A stretch of DNA of 64,000 nt, from NCBI RefSeq assembly GCF_004010095.1, contig NZ_RRYD01000014.1:1-64000 (forward strand), in the 5' to 3' direction. The notes under the pieces were generated by a model. That model saw only the letters and a list, made by a program, of their open reading frames with translations. It made no database searches and was not told the origin of the DNA. Source of the DNA: Lacticaseibacillus hulanensis. Its GTDB lineage: Bacteria; Bacillota; Bacilli; Lactobacillales; Lactobacillaceae. Of the stretch, positions 25,498 through 34,997 are shown one piece after another (the first letter of the stretch is position 1; the number at the start of each line of letters is the position of its first letter). Made by a program: the position numbers and the translations under genes.

Positions 25498-25736
25498 GAT
25501 TGTCATCTCCTAATGCTAATTGCCACCGCGTGCCGTAGTTACCCGCACACTGCCACACCAATTTTTCCTAGTTAACCTGCACGGGGGCGCAAAATCAACC
25601 ATAGCGCACATCCGATAGCCGGAGTAATTTATGGTACAACGCTTCAGCTTGCGTGAGGCAAGATGGTGTGTTTGCGGTGTATGAGTGCCACATTCATTTT
25701 TTAATCTACCACTGACAGATGTTACGAAACTATCAT

Positions 25737-25780
25737 AGCGTACTAAAAAGCGTGGCATATGCTACGCTTCTTAGTACGCT
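25737..25780. repeat. 44-bp near-perfect palindrome
   Basis: Two 22-nt arms meet without a loop: AGCGTACTAAAAAGCGTGGC... and its inverse, with two mismatches. A further TACGC copy follows (TTTTTCGTACGCTTTT). It ends 13 nt from the AlbA-type gene and may terminate it, or mark an insertion boundary of the AT-rich segment. Confidence 0.7.
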
Positions 25781-25793
25781 TTTTCGTACGCTT

Positions 25794-27125
25794 TTAGATT
25801 AACTCCTTATTCAGCTTATAACTCCTTCTTACGGATGCTCCAACAGCGATGACCTTATTTTCGTTTATTAATTGCTTTAAAGAATAAAGAACCTGACTTC
25901 GAGTCAAACCAGATTCACTCTCAATCTCTGTTCTTTTAAGAGGCGTTACCGATGACCGTAGAAGGTTTAAAATTGCCATTTGATTACTATAAACTGGATT
26001 CGACTTTTTAGCCGAGGGTGCCACAATTACATCATCTATTTTTTGATAATTTCGATTGGGCAAAACAACCTTAAATGAGTTCTCTCTAACTTCAAACTTT
26101 GGGCGAAGGACTCCGTCTTGATAAGCCTCATACATTCGCCTAATGCCAGTCCCATAGTTTTCAATGAAATTCATCTTATCTAATATATGAATTAACGTTG
26201 GATTCCGCGCAGCCGTTAACCCATCCTCAATTTCCTCAAGCGTTAACCCATCAGGAATACCTCCTGGAGAAACAATCTCCAAGCGGTTGTCAAACACCTC
26301 CACTTTAACACTGGAATGTAGAAGATAATCACGATGAACAAAGGCATTAACGACTGCTTCACGTATCGCAATTGTAGGATAATCACGACGTTCAATTCGC
26401 TGCGCTTTACCACTGATTACAGCTTGACGATGATTAGATAAATCCAAATATGCTAATACATCGTTAATCTGTTGCGTTATAGCACCAAAAAATCTGCGTT
26501 TATCTTTAAACCGCATCACGTTGATACCATCATAAGATGCGACCCTAACCTCAAACGGGTTTTGATCGCTAATAAGTAAAGCTGAATTATTGTAGCCCTC
26601 GGTATCGACCATCCGTAACGATTTCTGATCAAAACTCAAATCGAGTCCTTCAAAAACCGCCTTTGCCTTCCTAAACGTTAATTGTTGAACTTCAGAAGTC
26701 TCTGAATCGAATTCACCGCTAACGTCATACTGTTGCTGCATGCGTTTTACACGTTCATTGGTGGCTTTTACTGCCGAACTCCCTTGACGAACGTATACAC
26801 CGCTAGAGTCGAACCCATTTGATGCAATTGCGTATGGCTTATGCCGACCCGCCCTAACACGTATATTAAAAACAGTATCGTTAGGTCGTACTTCTATAAG
26901 ACTATACGGAACTGGGTAAAATGCAGTGGTTGACCAATTAGTAATAATCTCTTCCCAGTCATGGCGTCTTTGGGGGCTTACGTCTAGCTCCTTGTGTGTT
27001 GAATCATCAACTCCGAGATAAATGACACCACCATCGCGACTATTAAAAAAGCTAACAATTTCCCTTTTCAATTTATTTGTTAACTCACGTTTATACTCAG
27101 TATTCAAATCTTCGTTGTTTTCCAT
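25794..27125 (-). CDS. AlbA_2/Schlafen-type ATP-binding transcriptional regulator
   Basis: A 443-residue protein. The N-terminal AlbA_2 domain (about 5-120) shows NTEYKRELTNKLKREIVSFFNSRDGGVIYLGVDD. A HATPase_c_4-like domain (about 240-370) has the N-box IREAVVNAFVHRDY and later GTGIRRMYEA. A winged-helix C-terminus has TPLKRTEIESESGLTRSQVLYSLKQL. The family (COG2865) contains predicted regulators, often linked to mobile or stress islands. The coding sequence is clearly more AT-rich than its neighbours, suggesting transfer. AGGAGG 6 nt upstream fixes ATG 27125; the frame runs on to 27320 without support. Confidence 0.85.
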   Translation of the reverse strand: MENNEDLNTEYKRELTNKLKREIVSFFNSRDGGVIYLGVDDSTHKELDVSPQRRHDWEEIITNWSTTAFYPVPYSLIEVRPNDTVFNIRVRAGRHKPYAIASNGFDSSGVYVRQGSSAVKATNERVKRMQQQYDVSGEFDSETSEVQQLTFRKAKAVFEGLDLSFDQKSLRMVDTEGYNNSALLISDQNPFEVRVASYDGINVMRFKDKRRFFGAITQQINDVLAYLDLSNHRQAVISGKAQRIERRDYPTIAIREAVVNAFVHRDYLLHSSVKVEVFDNRLEIVSPGGIPDGLTLEEIEDGLTAARNPTLIHILDKMNFIENYGTGIRRMYEAYQDGVLRPKFEVRENSFKVVLPNRNYQKIDDVIVAPSAKKSNPVYSNQMAILNLLRSSVTPLKRTEIESESGLTRSQVLYSLKQLINENKVIAVGASVRRSYKLNKELI

Positions 27126-27625
27126 GATCCACCTCCTTATAGCGGCATCTACTCCAACACCAATTATTACATACACATGAATCGACGACGTATTTTTTTG
27201 AACACCTAACTTAAAACCTCGCCTAAGAGGGATCCTTGTTATCCTGCTTCTTTCGTAGCTAAAGCCTACAAAGCAAAATCTGCTAAAAATACATTGCTCT
27301 AAGCAAAGCAACCATAACAATCAATTAAACTAGGTCGACTCAGTGTCATAGTCCGGCGAATCCTAACATTGTTCGTTCAATCATCTGTTTGAAGGTATTA
27401 ATCAACTCTGGATAATCAAGACGCACCATCAAACTACGATTATAATTAAATCCCAAATCCGCACTCAGCCATAGTTACTGCTTACTCGAGATTACGCAAT
27501 TGGGTAAGTTGTAATCATTATTAGGTTCACGACAATCAGAATCATAAATGTTACTAACTCGCACCCAAAACATTTTGATATATTCACACTTCATCAATAT
27601 GTTACCCGCATTAATTAAACAAACT
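27126..27625. other. AT-rich gene-free stretch
   Basis: About 500 nt between the AlbA-type gene and the GNAT gene. Short frames only, without ribosome binding sites; base composition continues the AT-rich character of the AlbA gene. No repeats recognised. Confidence 0.5.
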
Positions 27626-28102
27626 TTAGCTGCCAAGATACTTAACCATAATCAGACATGGGTTCCATTCATCCCAAAGGTGCGGAAACACCTCCAACCG
27701 GGTGAATCCCACAGACTCGTAAAATCGAATCGTATCGTCGTACTGACGATAATGTCCCTCATCGACCGTTTTTACTTGCAGGTACTGATATCGGGTCTTA
27801 GCAAATTTAGTTAACTCAGCAACTAGCTGTGTGCCAATACCCAAATGCTGATGCTGTTTCAGTACACCCATGCAGCTTATTTCAGCGGTACCAGAGCTGG
27901 TTTCATTGAGATCAATAAACCCAATGGGCTTCCCCTGAATTTTAGCTACCCATAACGGAAGGCTCTTTGCTTCATCGACGTAAGACTGCGTCGATTCTGG
28001 GAGGCCAAACCACTCAGGCAAATCAGACAAAATATTCTGAACTATCTGCGAATTAGCCAGCGAATTTTGCGACAGCTCAATCGTCACGTCCGTGTTCATC
28101 AT
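27626..28102 (-). CDS. GNAT-family N-acetyltransferase
   Basis: A 158-residue acetyltransferase. Motif A is VLKQHQHLGIGTQLVAEL (about 79-96) with the QHLGIG acyl-CoA loop; a late FYESVGFTRLEVF gives motif B. The N-terminal PEWFGLPES..YV segment resembles the family that acetylates small amines or aminoglycosides, but the substrate is not determinable. GGAGG 6 nt upstream fixes ATG 28102. Confidence 0.85.
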   Translation of the reverse strand: MMNTDVTIELSQNSLANSQIVQNILSDLPEWFGLPESTQSYVDEAKSLPLWVAKIQGKPIGFIDLNETSSGTAEISCMGVLKQHQHLGIGTQLVAELTKFAKTRYQYLQVKTVDEGHYRQYDDTIRFYESVGFTRLEVFPHLWDEWNPCLIMVKYLGS

Positions 28103-28165
28103 AATATTCCTCCATCCACTTCACTCTCATCAAGTGAATTAGATTTTTTGCGTTAGCCTAACGCA

Positions 28166-28645
28166 TCACTTATGATACGGTCTCCCCGCATTGATCATAA
28201 ACGCCCGGTAAATCTGCTCAATCAGCACCAACCGCATCAGCTGGTGAGGCAGCGTCAGCTTCCCGAAGCTCAGCGTGTCGTTCGCCCGCTGCATCACTTC
28301 TGGGGACAGCCCCAGCGAGCCACCGATGACAAAGGTGATGTCGGGGTGGCCGTACGTACCCAGGTCGGCAATCTCCTTGGCAAAAACCTCACTGGCCCGC
28401 TGCTTACCCTCGATGGCCAGCGCGATGACGTATTCCTTATCCTTAATCTTACCCAGGATGCGCTCGCCTTCCTTGGCCTTCACGTCCGCCATTTCGGACT
28501 CGGACAAACTCTCTGGTGCCTTCTCGTCGGCCACCTCGACGATTTCTACCTTGGCAAACGCGCCAAGACGCTTCTTATATTCGTCAATGCCGGCCTTGAA
28601 GTATTTCTCCTTCAGCTTACCGACGCCAATTATCTTGATATTCAC
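28166..28645 (-). CDS. rlmH: 23S rRNA (pseudouridine-1915-N3)-methyltransferase
   Basis: A 159-residue SPOUT methyltransferase that methylates pseudouridine 1915 in helix 69 of 23S rRNA using SAM. It has the trefoil-knot signature [10 protein letters not shown] and the C-terminal [28 protein letters not shown] block. GTG 28645 with GAGGTG 6 nt upstream gives exactly the usual family length; the frame to 28684 is longer but unsupported. In relatives rlmH directly follows htrA; here htrA is 18 kb away. Confidence 0.95.
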   Translation of the reverse strand: MNIKIIGVGKLKEKYFKAGIDEYKKRLGAFAKVEIVEVADEKAPESLSESEMADVKAKEGERILGKIKDKEYVIALAIEGKQRASEVFAKEIADLGTYGHPDITFVIGGSLGLSPEVMQRANDTLSFGKLTLPHQLMRLVLIEQIYRAFMINAGRPYHK

Positions 28646-29173
28646 GTGCTTCACCTCGCTTTGATTATACCAATTGACCAGCATCTTGGCCTACATACAT
28701 TAGAATCCCAGCCTATCGATGTAGTTGCTTGTGGAAACTACGAACGCAAAAGTAACCGGATTCATCATTTGCTGTCCAAAAATTATCGCTCAGAACACCG
28801 TTAGACCGGCATCTACCGTGCTGCTGGTCGTCCTGCCACGCCGAGCAATGAATGAGTCGACCACAATTACGCCGCGCCCCAATCTTATTGGCCGAACACC
28901 ACAGACCCCAACATCTAGTTCACACCCGAAAAATGAAGCGTTTTCCGCCCCACCGATTGCGAAAATACTCCTGGGCCTTGCTCGAATCTGAATTTCACGA
29001 ATCATATTTCCCCGCATCCACCCGTTATTTAGGTGAAACCAACCAAGCTAGTCCCGGGTACCGGTACCCAATTACCGGTAAAATTAGATTAATTCCCACC
29101 GATGACCATTTACCACAAATGTTCGGGTTTATTGGTGCAAACCACTCACCTTAATCTTCATCGGCATTTAAGG
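28646..29173. other. gene-poor stretch with possible coding remnant
   Basis: More than 500 nt with no supported gene. The plus-strand frame ending at 29154 (from about 28960) reads protein-like (YLGETNQASPGYRYPITGK) but lacks a start with ribosome binding site and carries a low-complexity front, so it may be a decayed gene end. An inverted GGTACCGGTACC palindrome is at about 29058. Confidence 0.3.
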
Positions 29174-29216
29174 GCAAAAAAAGGCCCGTCAACGCAAAAA
29201 TCTGCGTCGACGGGCA
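29174..29216 (-). terminator. terminator of the recombinase-like gene
   Basis: Stem GCCCGTCAACGCA/TGCGTCGACGGGC, with seven T on the minus strand. Confidence 0.92.
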
Positions 29217-29222
29217 CAATAA

Positions 29223-29837
29223 TTAGCGAATGTTCGAAACCAAGTCGCCGTTTTCTTGAGCGTACTCCTTAATTCTGTAAATCTGCTTGCGGTTAATGCC
29301 TACCGTCTTCGCGATTTGCGTCACCGGCAAACTGGCCGTGAGCATTTCCAGCACGTCGCGATAAATCGCGCGCTTGGCCGGGTTTGGCGAGTCCGGCGCG
29401 TACTCACGCTTACGTCCGCGATCACCGTGGGCGTGCTCAGCGGCCGCTACCAGCCCGGTCCCGCCATGACTGCGGTGCTTCGCAAAGTCAGCCAGGTCAC
29501 GAATCGCGCACGTAAGCTGCCAGCGCTCACTAGCATCGTGAACCGCCGCAAAACTAGGGAAGTTCAATATGTTTAGGCTCGTGTTCCGCGCACAAACCGC
29601 GTCCAGTGCCGCACTGAGTTCACTATTATCTGTCCCAAGTTGGGCCAGACTGGTGATGACAATTTCGTCGCCGGTATGTATGTAGGCCAGCATTTCACTA
29701 AAACCAGGCCGCTGTACAGTCGGCAAATCGGTTGTGTCCGTGAAAATCTTCCGAACTCCAGCTTTTTCGAGCGTTGCCAAATCGCCATCTTTGTATTTTT
29801 GATTAGATTTGCTCCAACTATATCCGATAATAATGAT
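29223..29837 (-). CDS. serine-recombinase-like protein lacking catalytic residues
   Basis: A resolvase/invertase homologue. The C-terminal HTH (VTQIAKTVGINRKQIYRIKEY) is intact and the fold-defining GFSEMLAYIHTGDEIVI strand is present. The residues that cut DNA are not: the arginine after GY is Trp, the catalytic Ser position is Lys in IGYSWSKS, and the LDRLGR arginines are replaced in SLAQLGT. No ATG, GTG or TTG begins the conserved N-terminus. A strong AAGGGAAGGGG site lies 6 nt before ATC-ATT-ATT codons at 29837, so a rare start codon or a decayed gene are possible. TTG 29780 would remove the first strand. Likely a DNA-binding relic or regulator. Confidence 0.65.
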   Translation of the reverse strand: MIIIGYSWSKSNQKYKDGDLATLEKAGVRKIFTDTTDLPTVQRPGFSEMLAYIHTGDEIVITSLAQLGTDNSELSAALDAVCARNTSLNILNFPSFAAVHDASERWQLTCAIRDLADFAKHRSHGGTGLVAAAEHAHGDRGRKREYAPDSPNPAKRAIYRDVLEMLTASLPVTQIAKTVGINRKQIYRIKEYAQENGDLVSNIR

Positions 29838-30158
29838 TGCTCGCCCCTTCCCTTGAAAACAATTAATGTATCATGAGTACCTTTATCATAAAAGTTCCTT
29901 AAATTTGTGTCAATAGTTTAGCAACATTTGGTTACAGATTGTCTACATTTGCGGCCACAACGGTTTTTGTCACAAAAATTAGAGGGTGTAATGCTGGCTT
30001 AATCTAACGGAAATTGGCAAATGTGCATTTTAAAGAATCGGGTCAGAATTTTCGGACGCACACACCTAAAAGACGAATTACCATCAAAATATTCGTATGA
30101 GTGTTTGTGTTTTACCTTGGATGACATTTAGGATGAACCCCTTTTTTTAATGAATGTA
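29838..30158. other. divergent intergenic region before permease 2
   Basis: About 320 AT-rich nt between the recombinase-like gene and permease 2. It must hold promoters for both, but I cannot point to a convincing -35/-10 pair. No gene is seen. Confidence 0.4.
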
Positions 30159-30231
30159 AGATTTTTTTCAAAAACAAGTTGTTTGCAAGGGAAATTAAGT
30201 GCAAAATTATTACCGTTAAGCCTTCGAAAGG
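30159..30231 (+). promoter_or_regulatory. conserved leader shared with permease 1
   Basis: Counterpart of 22670-22740: T run, CAAAAACAAGTTGTTT, AAGTGCAAAATTAT and CGAAAGG running into the ribosome binding site of permease 2. Confidence 0.5.
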
Positions 30232-30239
30232 ACTCATAT

Positions 30240-31349
30240 ATGACTGTAGTTAAAACCATAGTCAAAGACCGTGTGTTTCAAATTGCGGCAATCATTGCCG
30301 TACTTAGCCTCTTCTTGGCCCGACCACGGATTGCAGACATTAACTTCACCACGTTATGGTCACTCCTCGGGATGATGACCGTAATTCAAATATTTGAATA
30401 TCTACACGTACTCGACTTCATCGCGTACCGGATGACCGCTGGTGCCCACACCGCGCGCCAGTTAACCTGGTTCTTCGTCATGCTGTCATTTGTGGCTGCC
30501 ATGTTCCTCACCAACGACATGGCCGTTTTGACATTCATGCCGCTATACCTGCGCGTTGCAAAGAAACTACACTTACCCGAAATCGTGCCCGCAACCGCCA
30601 TCGCGATGGCGGCTAACCTTGGGAGCTTCATGACGCCGTTCGGGAACTCACACAACATTTTCCTGATGTCGAAGTTCAAGATTTCGCTCCTCGACTTTGG
30701 CATGTGGGTGCTGCCGTTAGCGTTAATTAGCGTCATCTTCTTAGGTGCGCTGATGTTCTTCATCAAGCCCAAGGAAGTACCGGTTGTTCCCGTGCAGGAT
30801 TTGCGGATCAACATGCGCCTAACAACCATCACCTGCATCGTGGCGGTTCTGGTATTCCTGTCCATCTTCGGTTTGCTACCACCATGGCTTGCGGCACTGA
30901 TTGCGCTGGTTTACGCCGCCCTGCTCGACCGTAAGATTTTGCTCCACGTTGACTACGGGATTGTCTTCACCTTTGTCGCTTTTTTCATTATTGTCAGCGA
31001 CATTCAGCAGGTCCCCGCCGTCGCCGCTATCCTGATTGCACTTGAACACAGCCCTTCGTCGGTTTACTTCACCAGCATTGCAACATCCCAGATCATGTCG
31101 AACGTCCCCGCGACCGTGCTCGTCGCGCAGTTCACGAACCACATTCCCGCCTTGTTCTACGGAACCAACATCGGCGGGATGGGGACCATGATTGCCAGCC
31201 TGTGCAACCTGCTCGCCTTCAAGCAATTCGGCGTTCACGCCAGCAAGGAAGCCCGCAGCAAGTTCTTCGTTCCGTTTACAGCCTTTAATTTCCTCGGGCT
31301 GTTCATCATCGGTGGCGTTTGTTACGCCGCCATGCTATTCTTCAGCTAA
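30240..31349 (+). CDS. anion permease, ArsB/NhaD-CitMHS superfamily (paralogue 2)
   Basis: A 369-residue membrane protein highly similar along its whole length to the permease at 22749: same TVVKTIVKDRVFQI start, FLTNDMAVLTFMPL, MTPFGNSHNIFLM, SQIMSNVPATVLVAQFTNH and GTNIGGMGTMIASLCNLLAF. About ten transmembrane helices. Substrate unknown; the second signature loop differs in several small residues, so the pair may have split preferences. GAAAGGAC 6 nt upstream fixes ATG 30240. Monocistronic with a strong terminator. Confidence 0.85.
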   Translation: MTVVKTIVKDRVFQIAAIIAVLSLFLARPRIADINFTTLWSLLGMMTVIQIFEYLHVLDFIAYRMTAGAHTARQLTWFFVMLSFVAAMFLTNDMAVLTFMPLYLRVAKKLHLPEIVPATAIAMAANLGSFMTPFGNSHNIFLMSKFKISLLDFGMWVLPLALISVIFLGALMFFIKPKEVPVVPVQDLRINMRLTTITCIVAVLVFLSIFGLLPPWLAALIALVYAALLDRKILLHVDYGIVFTFVAFFIIVSDIQQVPAVAAILIALEHSPSSVYFTSIATSQIMSNVPATVLVAQFTNHIPALFYGTNIGGMGTMIASLCNLLAFKQFGVHASKEARSKFFVPFTAFNFLGLFIIGGVCYAAMLFFS

Positions 31350-31396
31350 ACTAAAACACGCTAGAATATCGCGCTGCTTAACCAGCATCCGCGCAA

Positions 31397-31448
31397 AAAA
31401 ATGGGTATGTGCCATCCGGAAATCACCGGTTGGCACATACCCATTTTT
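31397..31448. terminator. terminator after permease 2
   Basis: 16-bp stem AAATGGGTATGTGCCA/TGGCACATACCCATTT with T tail; an A run on the other side makes it bidirectional. Confidence 0.92.
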
Positions 31449-31521
31449 CGTGGACATTTAAGTTAAATTAGCGCTATACAAGGACAGACCACCAGCTGAC
31501 GGGATCAGATTCGGCCGGGCC

Positions 31522-32766
31522 CTACAACGCCCGCACGCCGATATCTTCGCGGTACGCCAGCTCGCCAGCAAGTTCAAAGACGCGCGCGTACGCCTGACAA
31601 CGGGCGGCGTAGACATCAACCCCGTCGCCGATAACGGTCACAATCCGGCCGCCTGCACTCGTCAGGGCGCCGTCTGGAGCCACGTTCACCGCTGCGGGCA
31701 ACCAGGCACCCTGGGCCAGCAGCGCCGCGCTCGGCCGCACAACGGGCAGCTGCGGGTGCGAGCTTGCAGGATAGGCGGGATGTGCAAGCACAACGTCGAC
31801 GTAAGTACGTCCGTTCAGCTTCAGCGCCACCTGCTCCCCGCCGAGTAAGGCCGTCACCAGCGCGTAAAAATCATTTTGAATTTGCGGCAGCAACACCTGC
31901 GTTTCCGGATCGCCGAACCGCATGTTGTATTCGAGAATCTTGGGGCCATGCTGCGTAAACATCAGACCCATGTAAATCACACCGCAGCCGGGGTCGCCCT
32001 CCGCGTTCAGTGCCGCGATGGTTTGAACCATCAGTTCGTTTGCCTGTGCAACTTGAGTTTTATTGAACTGACTGGCTGGACTGATGGCGCCCATCCCCCC
32101 AGTGTTGGGACCAGCGTCACCGTTAAAGCGCCGTTTGTGGTCCTGAGACAATGGCAAAATGACGTATTTGTCCTGGGCATACAGGGCCATCACGGACGCT
32201 TCCTGGCCGGTGAGGTATTCCTCAAGCAAAACGGGCGCGTGCGCATCATTCAGGTAAATACCTGCCAGAGCCGTGTCCGCGTCTTTGCGTGTGAGCGCGA
32301 CCGTGACGCCCTTACCGCCGGCCAATCCGTCCGCCTTGATTACGATCGGCGTGCCCATCTCCTCGAGCAGCACCCGCGCGGCGCCCAGCGTGAACACCTC
32401 GCGCGCCTTTGCGGTTGGCAGGTGGTGCCGGGCCATAAAGTTCTTCGCGTAGGTCTTGCTGCCCTCAAGCTGGGCCACGTTCTTGTTTACGCCAAAGATC
32501 GTTAACCCCGCCGCCAAAAATGCGTCAACGACACCCGCAACCAACGGCACCTCGGGGCCAACAAAGGTTAAATCGACGTGTTTGTTCGCAAAGTCAATCA
32601 ACCCATCAAAATCCAGGACATCAATGGCAACTGGTTCCAGGCCCACCAGCTCCATTCCCGGATTGCCCGGAGCCACATAAACGTGCTCAACTTGGTCGGA
32701 CGCCAAGAACTTCACGCCCAGTGCCGCCTCGCGCGCCCCGCTACCAATTACCAGAACGTTGTGCAT
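31522..32766 (-). CDS. purD: phosphoribosylamine-glycine ligase (GAR synthetase)
   Basis: A 414-residue ATP-grasp enzyme that joins glycine to phosphoribosylamine, step 2 of IMP synthesis. N-terminal VLVIGSGAREAAL, ATP-binding VIKADGLAGGKGV, the GPNTGGMGAISPA loop and EYNMRFGDPE metal site are all present. GGAGG 8 nt upstream fixes ATG 32766. It is the last gene of the purine operon, 95 nt after purH. Confidence 0.97.
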   Translation of the reverse strand: MHNVLVIGSGAREAALGVKFLASDQVEHVYVAPGNPGMELVGLEPVAIDVLDFDGLIDFANKHVDLTFVGPEVPLVAGVVDAFLAAGLTIFGVNKNVAQLEGSKTYAKNFMARHHLPTAKAREVFTLGAARVLLEEMGTPIVIKADGLAGGKGVTVALTRKDADTALAGIYLNDAHAPVLLEEYLTGQEASVMALYAQDKYVILPLSQDHKRRFNGDAGPNTGGMGAISPASQFNKTQVAQANELMVQTIAALNAEGDPGCGVIYMGLMFTQHGPKILEYNMRFGDPETQVLLPQIQNDFYALVTALLGGEQVALKLNGRTYVDVVLAHPAYPASSHPQLPVVRPSAALLAQGAWLPAAVNVAPDGALTSAGGRIVTVIGDGVDVYAARCQAYARVFELAGELAYREDIGVRAL

Positions 32767-32861
32767 CTTTTCAACCTCCAAATATTTCCCCGGAAATAAC
32801 TATGGCAACACGGTCACGGCCAGCTGCCGGAACTAATTAGACCGCAGCAATCGCCTTGGAA

Positions 32862-34394
32862 TTAGTGCCGGAAGTGGCGCACGCCCGTGGTGACCATGGT
32901 AATGCCGTATTCGTTGGCCTTATCAATGGATTCCTGGTCGCGAATACTACCGCCGGGCTGAATGATGGCGCGAATGCCGTGCTTGGCCGCGTAATCGACG
33001 GAATCGCCCATTGGGAAGAACGCATCTGAAGCTAGCACCGCACCGACGAAATTATCACTCTGCTGTGCCTGATCCAGGGCGATTTCAACCGACCCGACCC
33101 GATTCATCTGGCCGGCACCAATGCCCAGGGTTTGCCCCTTCTTGGCGACAACGATGGCGTTACTCTTAACGTGCTTGACCACCTTCTGTGCAAACACGAG
33201 GGCGGCAAGCTGCTCCGCGGTTGGCTTGACGTCGGTCACAACCGTTACCGCGTCTTCTTCCTCGACGGTCTTGTCGCGTTCCTGAATCAACAGGCCGCCG
33301 TGAACCGAGATTGTTTCGTATTCACGTTTGCCGTCGTCCGGCGACATGTCGACGGTCATGAGGCGCAGGTTCTTCTTCTTGGTCGTCAAAATTTCCAGGG
33401 CCTCGGGGCTGAAACTCGGGGCAATAATGATTTCGAGGAATAGCTTGTGCATCTTCGTGGCTGTGGCCGCATCAACTTCCCGGTTGAGGGCAATGATTCC
33501 GCCAAAAATGGAAACGGTGTCCGCCGCAAACGCCTTGTCCCAGGCTTCCTCAATGTTTGCGCCCTGACCAATACCGCACGGATTCATGTGCTTCATTGCC
33601 ACCACGGTTGGCGCGTCGGTGAAGTCCGCCAGCGTCAGCAACGCAGCGTCGGCATCCTTGATGTTGTTGAAGGACAACTCCTTCCCGTGCAGTTGCTTGG
33701 CCGCGGCAATTGAGCCGGCCGCCGGGTAAGGTTCAGCATAGAACGCTGCAGCCTGGTGACTGTTTTCCCCGTAGCGCAGGTCCTGCTTCTTAACGTAGGT
33801 CGGCGTGAAGGTTGCGGGGAATTCCTCGCTGGTCAGGTACGCTGCGATTTGGGCATCGTATGCGGCCGTCGTCTGGAAAACCTTAGCCGCCAGTTGTTTG
33901 CGCAACGCAGCATCATCGTTGTCGACGCCGGCAAGCACGGCGTCGTAATCCGCCGCATCAACCACGGCCCACACACTAGCATTGTTCTTGGCCGCGGCCC
34001 GCAGTGCGGATGGACCGCCAATATCAATCTGCTCAATCGCCTCGCTGTAGGTCACGCCGGGCGTGTGAATGGTTGCGGCAAAGGGGTACAAGTTAACACA
34101 AATCACGTCAATGGGCGTAATGTCGTGTTCCGCAAGTGCCGCCATGTGCTCAGGGTCACTGCGCCGGGCCAAGATTCCCGCGTGAATCCGCGGGTGGAGT
34201 GTTTTCACCCGGCCATCAAGCATCTCGGGGAACCCAGTGACGTCCTCAACCCCCGTCACCGGCACGTGCGCCGCAATCAATGCGCGCTGCGTGCCACCGG
34301 TGGACACTACTTCAAATCCACGGTCGACGAGGCCCTGTGCAAATTCGGCCACACCCTGCTTGTCGTAAACGCTGATCAATGCTCGTTTTGCCAT
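32862..34394 (-). CDS. purH: bifunctional AICAR transformylase / IMP cyclohydrolase
   Basis: A 510-residue enzyme doing the last two steps of IMP synthesis. The N-terminal cyclohydrolase domain starts with [18 protein letters not shown] and has STGGTQRAL and [14 protein letters not shown]. The C-terminal transformylase has the KHMNPCGIG motif with catalytic Lys-His and [16 protein letters not shown], ending in GVRHFRH. GGAGGG lies 11 nt before the ATG. It follows purN by 39 nt. Confidence 0.97.
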   Translation of the reverse strand: MAKRALISVYDKQGVAEFAQGLVDRGFEVVSTGGTQRALIAAHVPVTGVEDVTGFPEMLDGRVKTLHPRIHAGILARRSDPEHMAALAEHDITPIDVICVNLYPFAATIHTPGVTYSEAIEQIDIGGPSALRAAAKNNASVWAVVDAADYDAVLAGVDNDDAALRKQLAAKVFQTTAAYDAQIAAYLTSEEFPATFTPTYVKKQDLRYGENSHQAAAFYAEPYPAAGSIAAAKQLHGKELSFNNIKDADAALLTLADFTDAPTVVAMKHMNPCGIGQGANIEEAWDKAFAADTVSIFGGIIALNREVDAATATKMHKLFLEIIIAPSFSPEALEILTTKKKNLRLMTVDMSPDDGKREYETISVHGGLLIQERDKTVEEEDAVTVVTDVKPTAEQLAALVFAQKVVKHVKSNAIVVAKKGQTLGIGAGQMNRVGSVEIALDQAQQSDNFVGAVLASDAFFPMGDSVDYAAKHGIRAIIQPGGSIRDQESIDKANEYGITMVTTGVRHFRH

Positions 34395-34433
34395 TTTTTA
34401 AATTGCCCTCCATTTAAAATTGCGCCAAGTTAA

Positions 34434-34997
34434 TCAATCCTGCTCCAATAGTTGCTGCACCGTTTCCGGTAATAGTTTGTGCTCCACCGCGTGAATTCTG
34501 GCGGCGAGCGTGTCGATTGTGTCATTTACCAGCACACGCACGGGCTCCTGGGCGATGATTTGCCCAGAATCGATACCGGCGTCAACGTAATGCACCGTCA
34601 CGCCGGTCACGCGCACCCCGTAAGCGAACGCGTCCTCAATCCCGGTGCGACCGGGAAAACTCGGCAGTAGCGCCGGGTGCAGATTAACGATTCGCTGCGG
34701 GTAGGCATCAAGCAACGTCGGTCCCAAGATGCGCATGAAACCCGCCAGCACCAGCATGTCGACTGGTGGCAGCGCGGCGACAATCGCAGCTTCAGCGGCT
34801 GCCTTGCTGGGGTAATCGCGGTAATTAATGGTAATTACCGGGACACCGGCCGCCTTGGCCTTACCCACCACTGGAGCATCGGCGTGGTCACACACCATGC
34901 ACGCAATGTGAATCCCGGATTGGTCATCCCCGAATTTGGCCTGCAGCGCCGCAAAATTACTGCCGGTTCCTGACGCAAAAATCGCAATGCTTTTCAT
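34434..34997 (-). CDS. purN: phosphoribosylglycinamide formyltransferase
   Basis: A 187-residue 10-formyl-THF-dependent GAR transformylase, step 3. It has ASGTGSNFAAL near the N-terminus, the catalytic N-H-D set in RIVNLHPALLPSFPG (Asn and His) and VHYVDAGIDSGQII (Asp). Its ATG is immediately adjacent to the purM stop. Confidence 0.96.
   Translation of the reverse strand: MKSIAIFASGTGSNFAALQAKFGDDQSGIHIACMVCDHADAPVVGKAKAAGVPVITINYRDYPSKAAAEAAIVAALPPVDMLVLAGFMRILGPTLLDAYPQRIVNLHPALLPSFPGRTGIEDAFAYGVRVTGVTVHYVDAGIDSGQIIAQEPVRVLVNDTIDTLAARIHAVEHKLLPETVQQLLEQD

Noticed and set aside
25516-25758. 80-codon minus-strand frame upstream of the racemase
   Set aside because: Begins inside the 44-bp palindrome and lacks a ribosome binding site.
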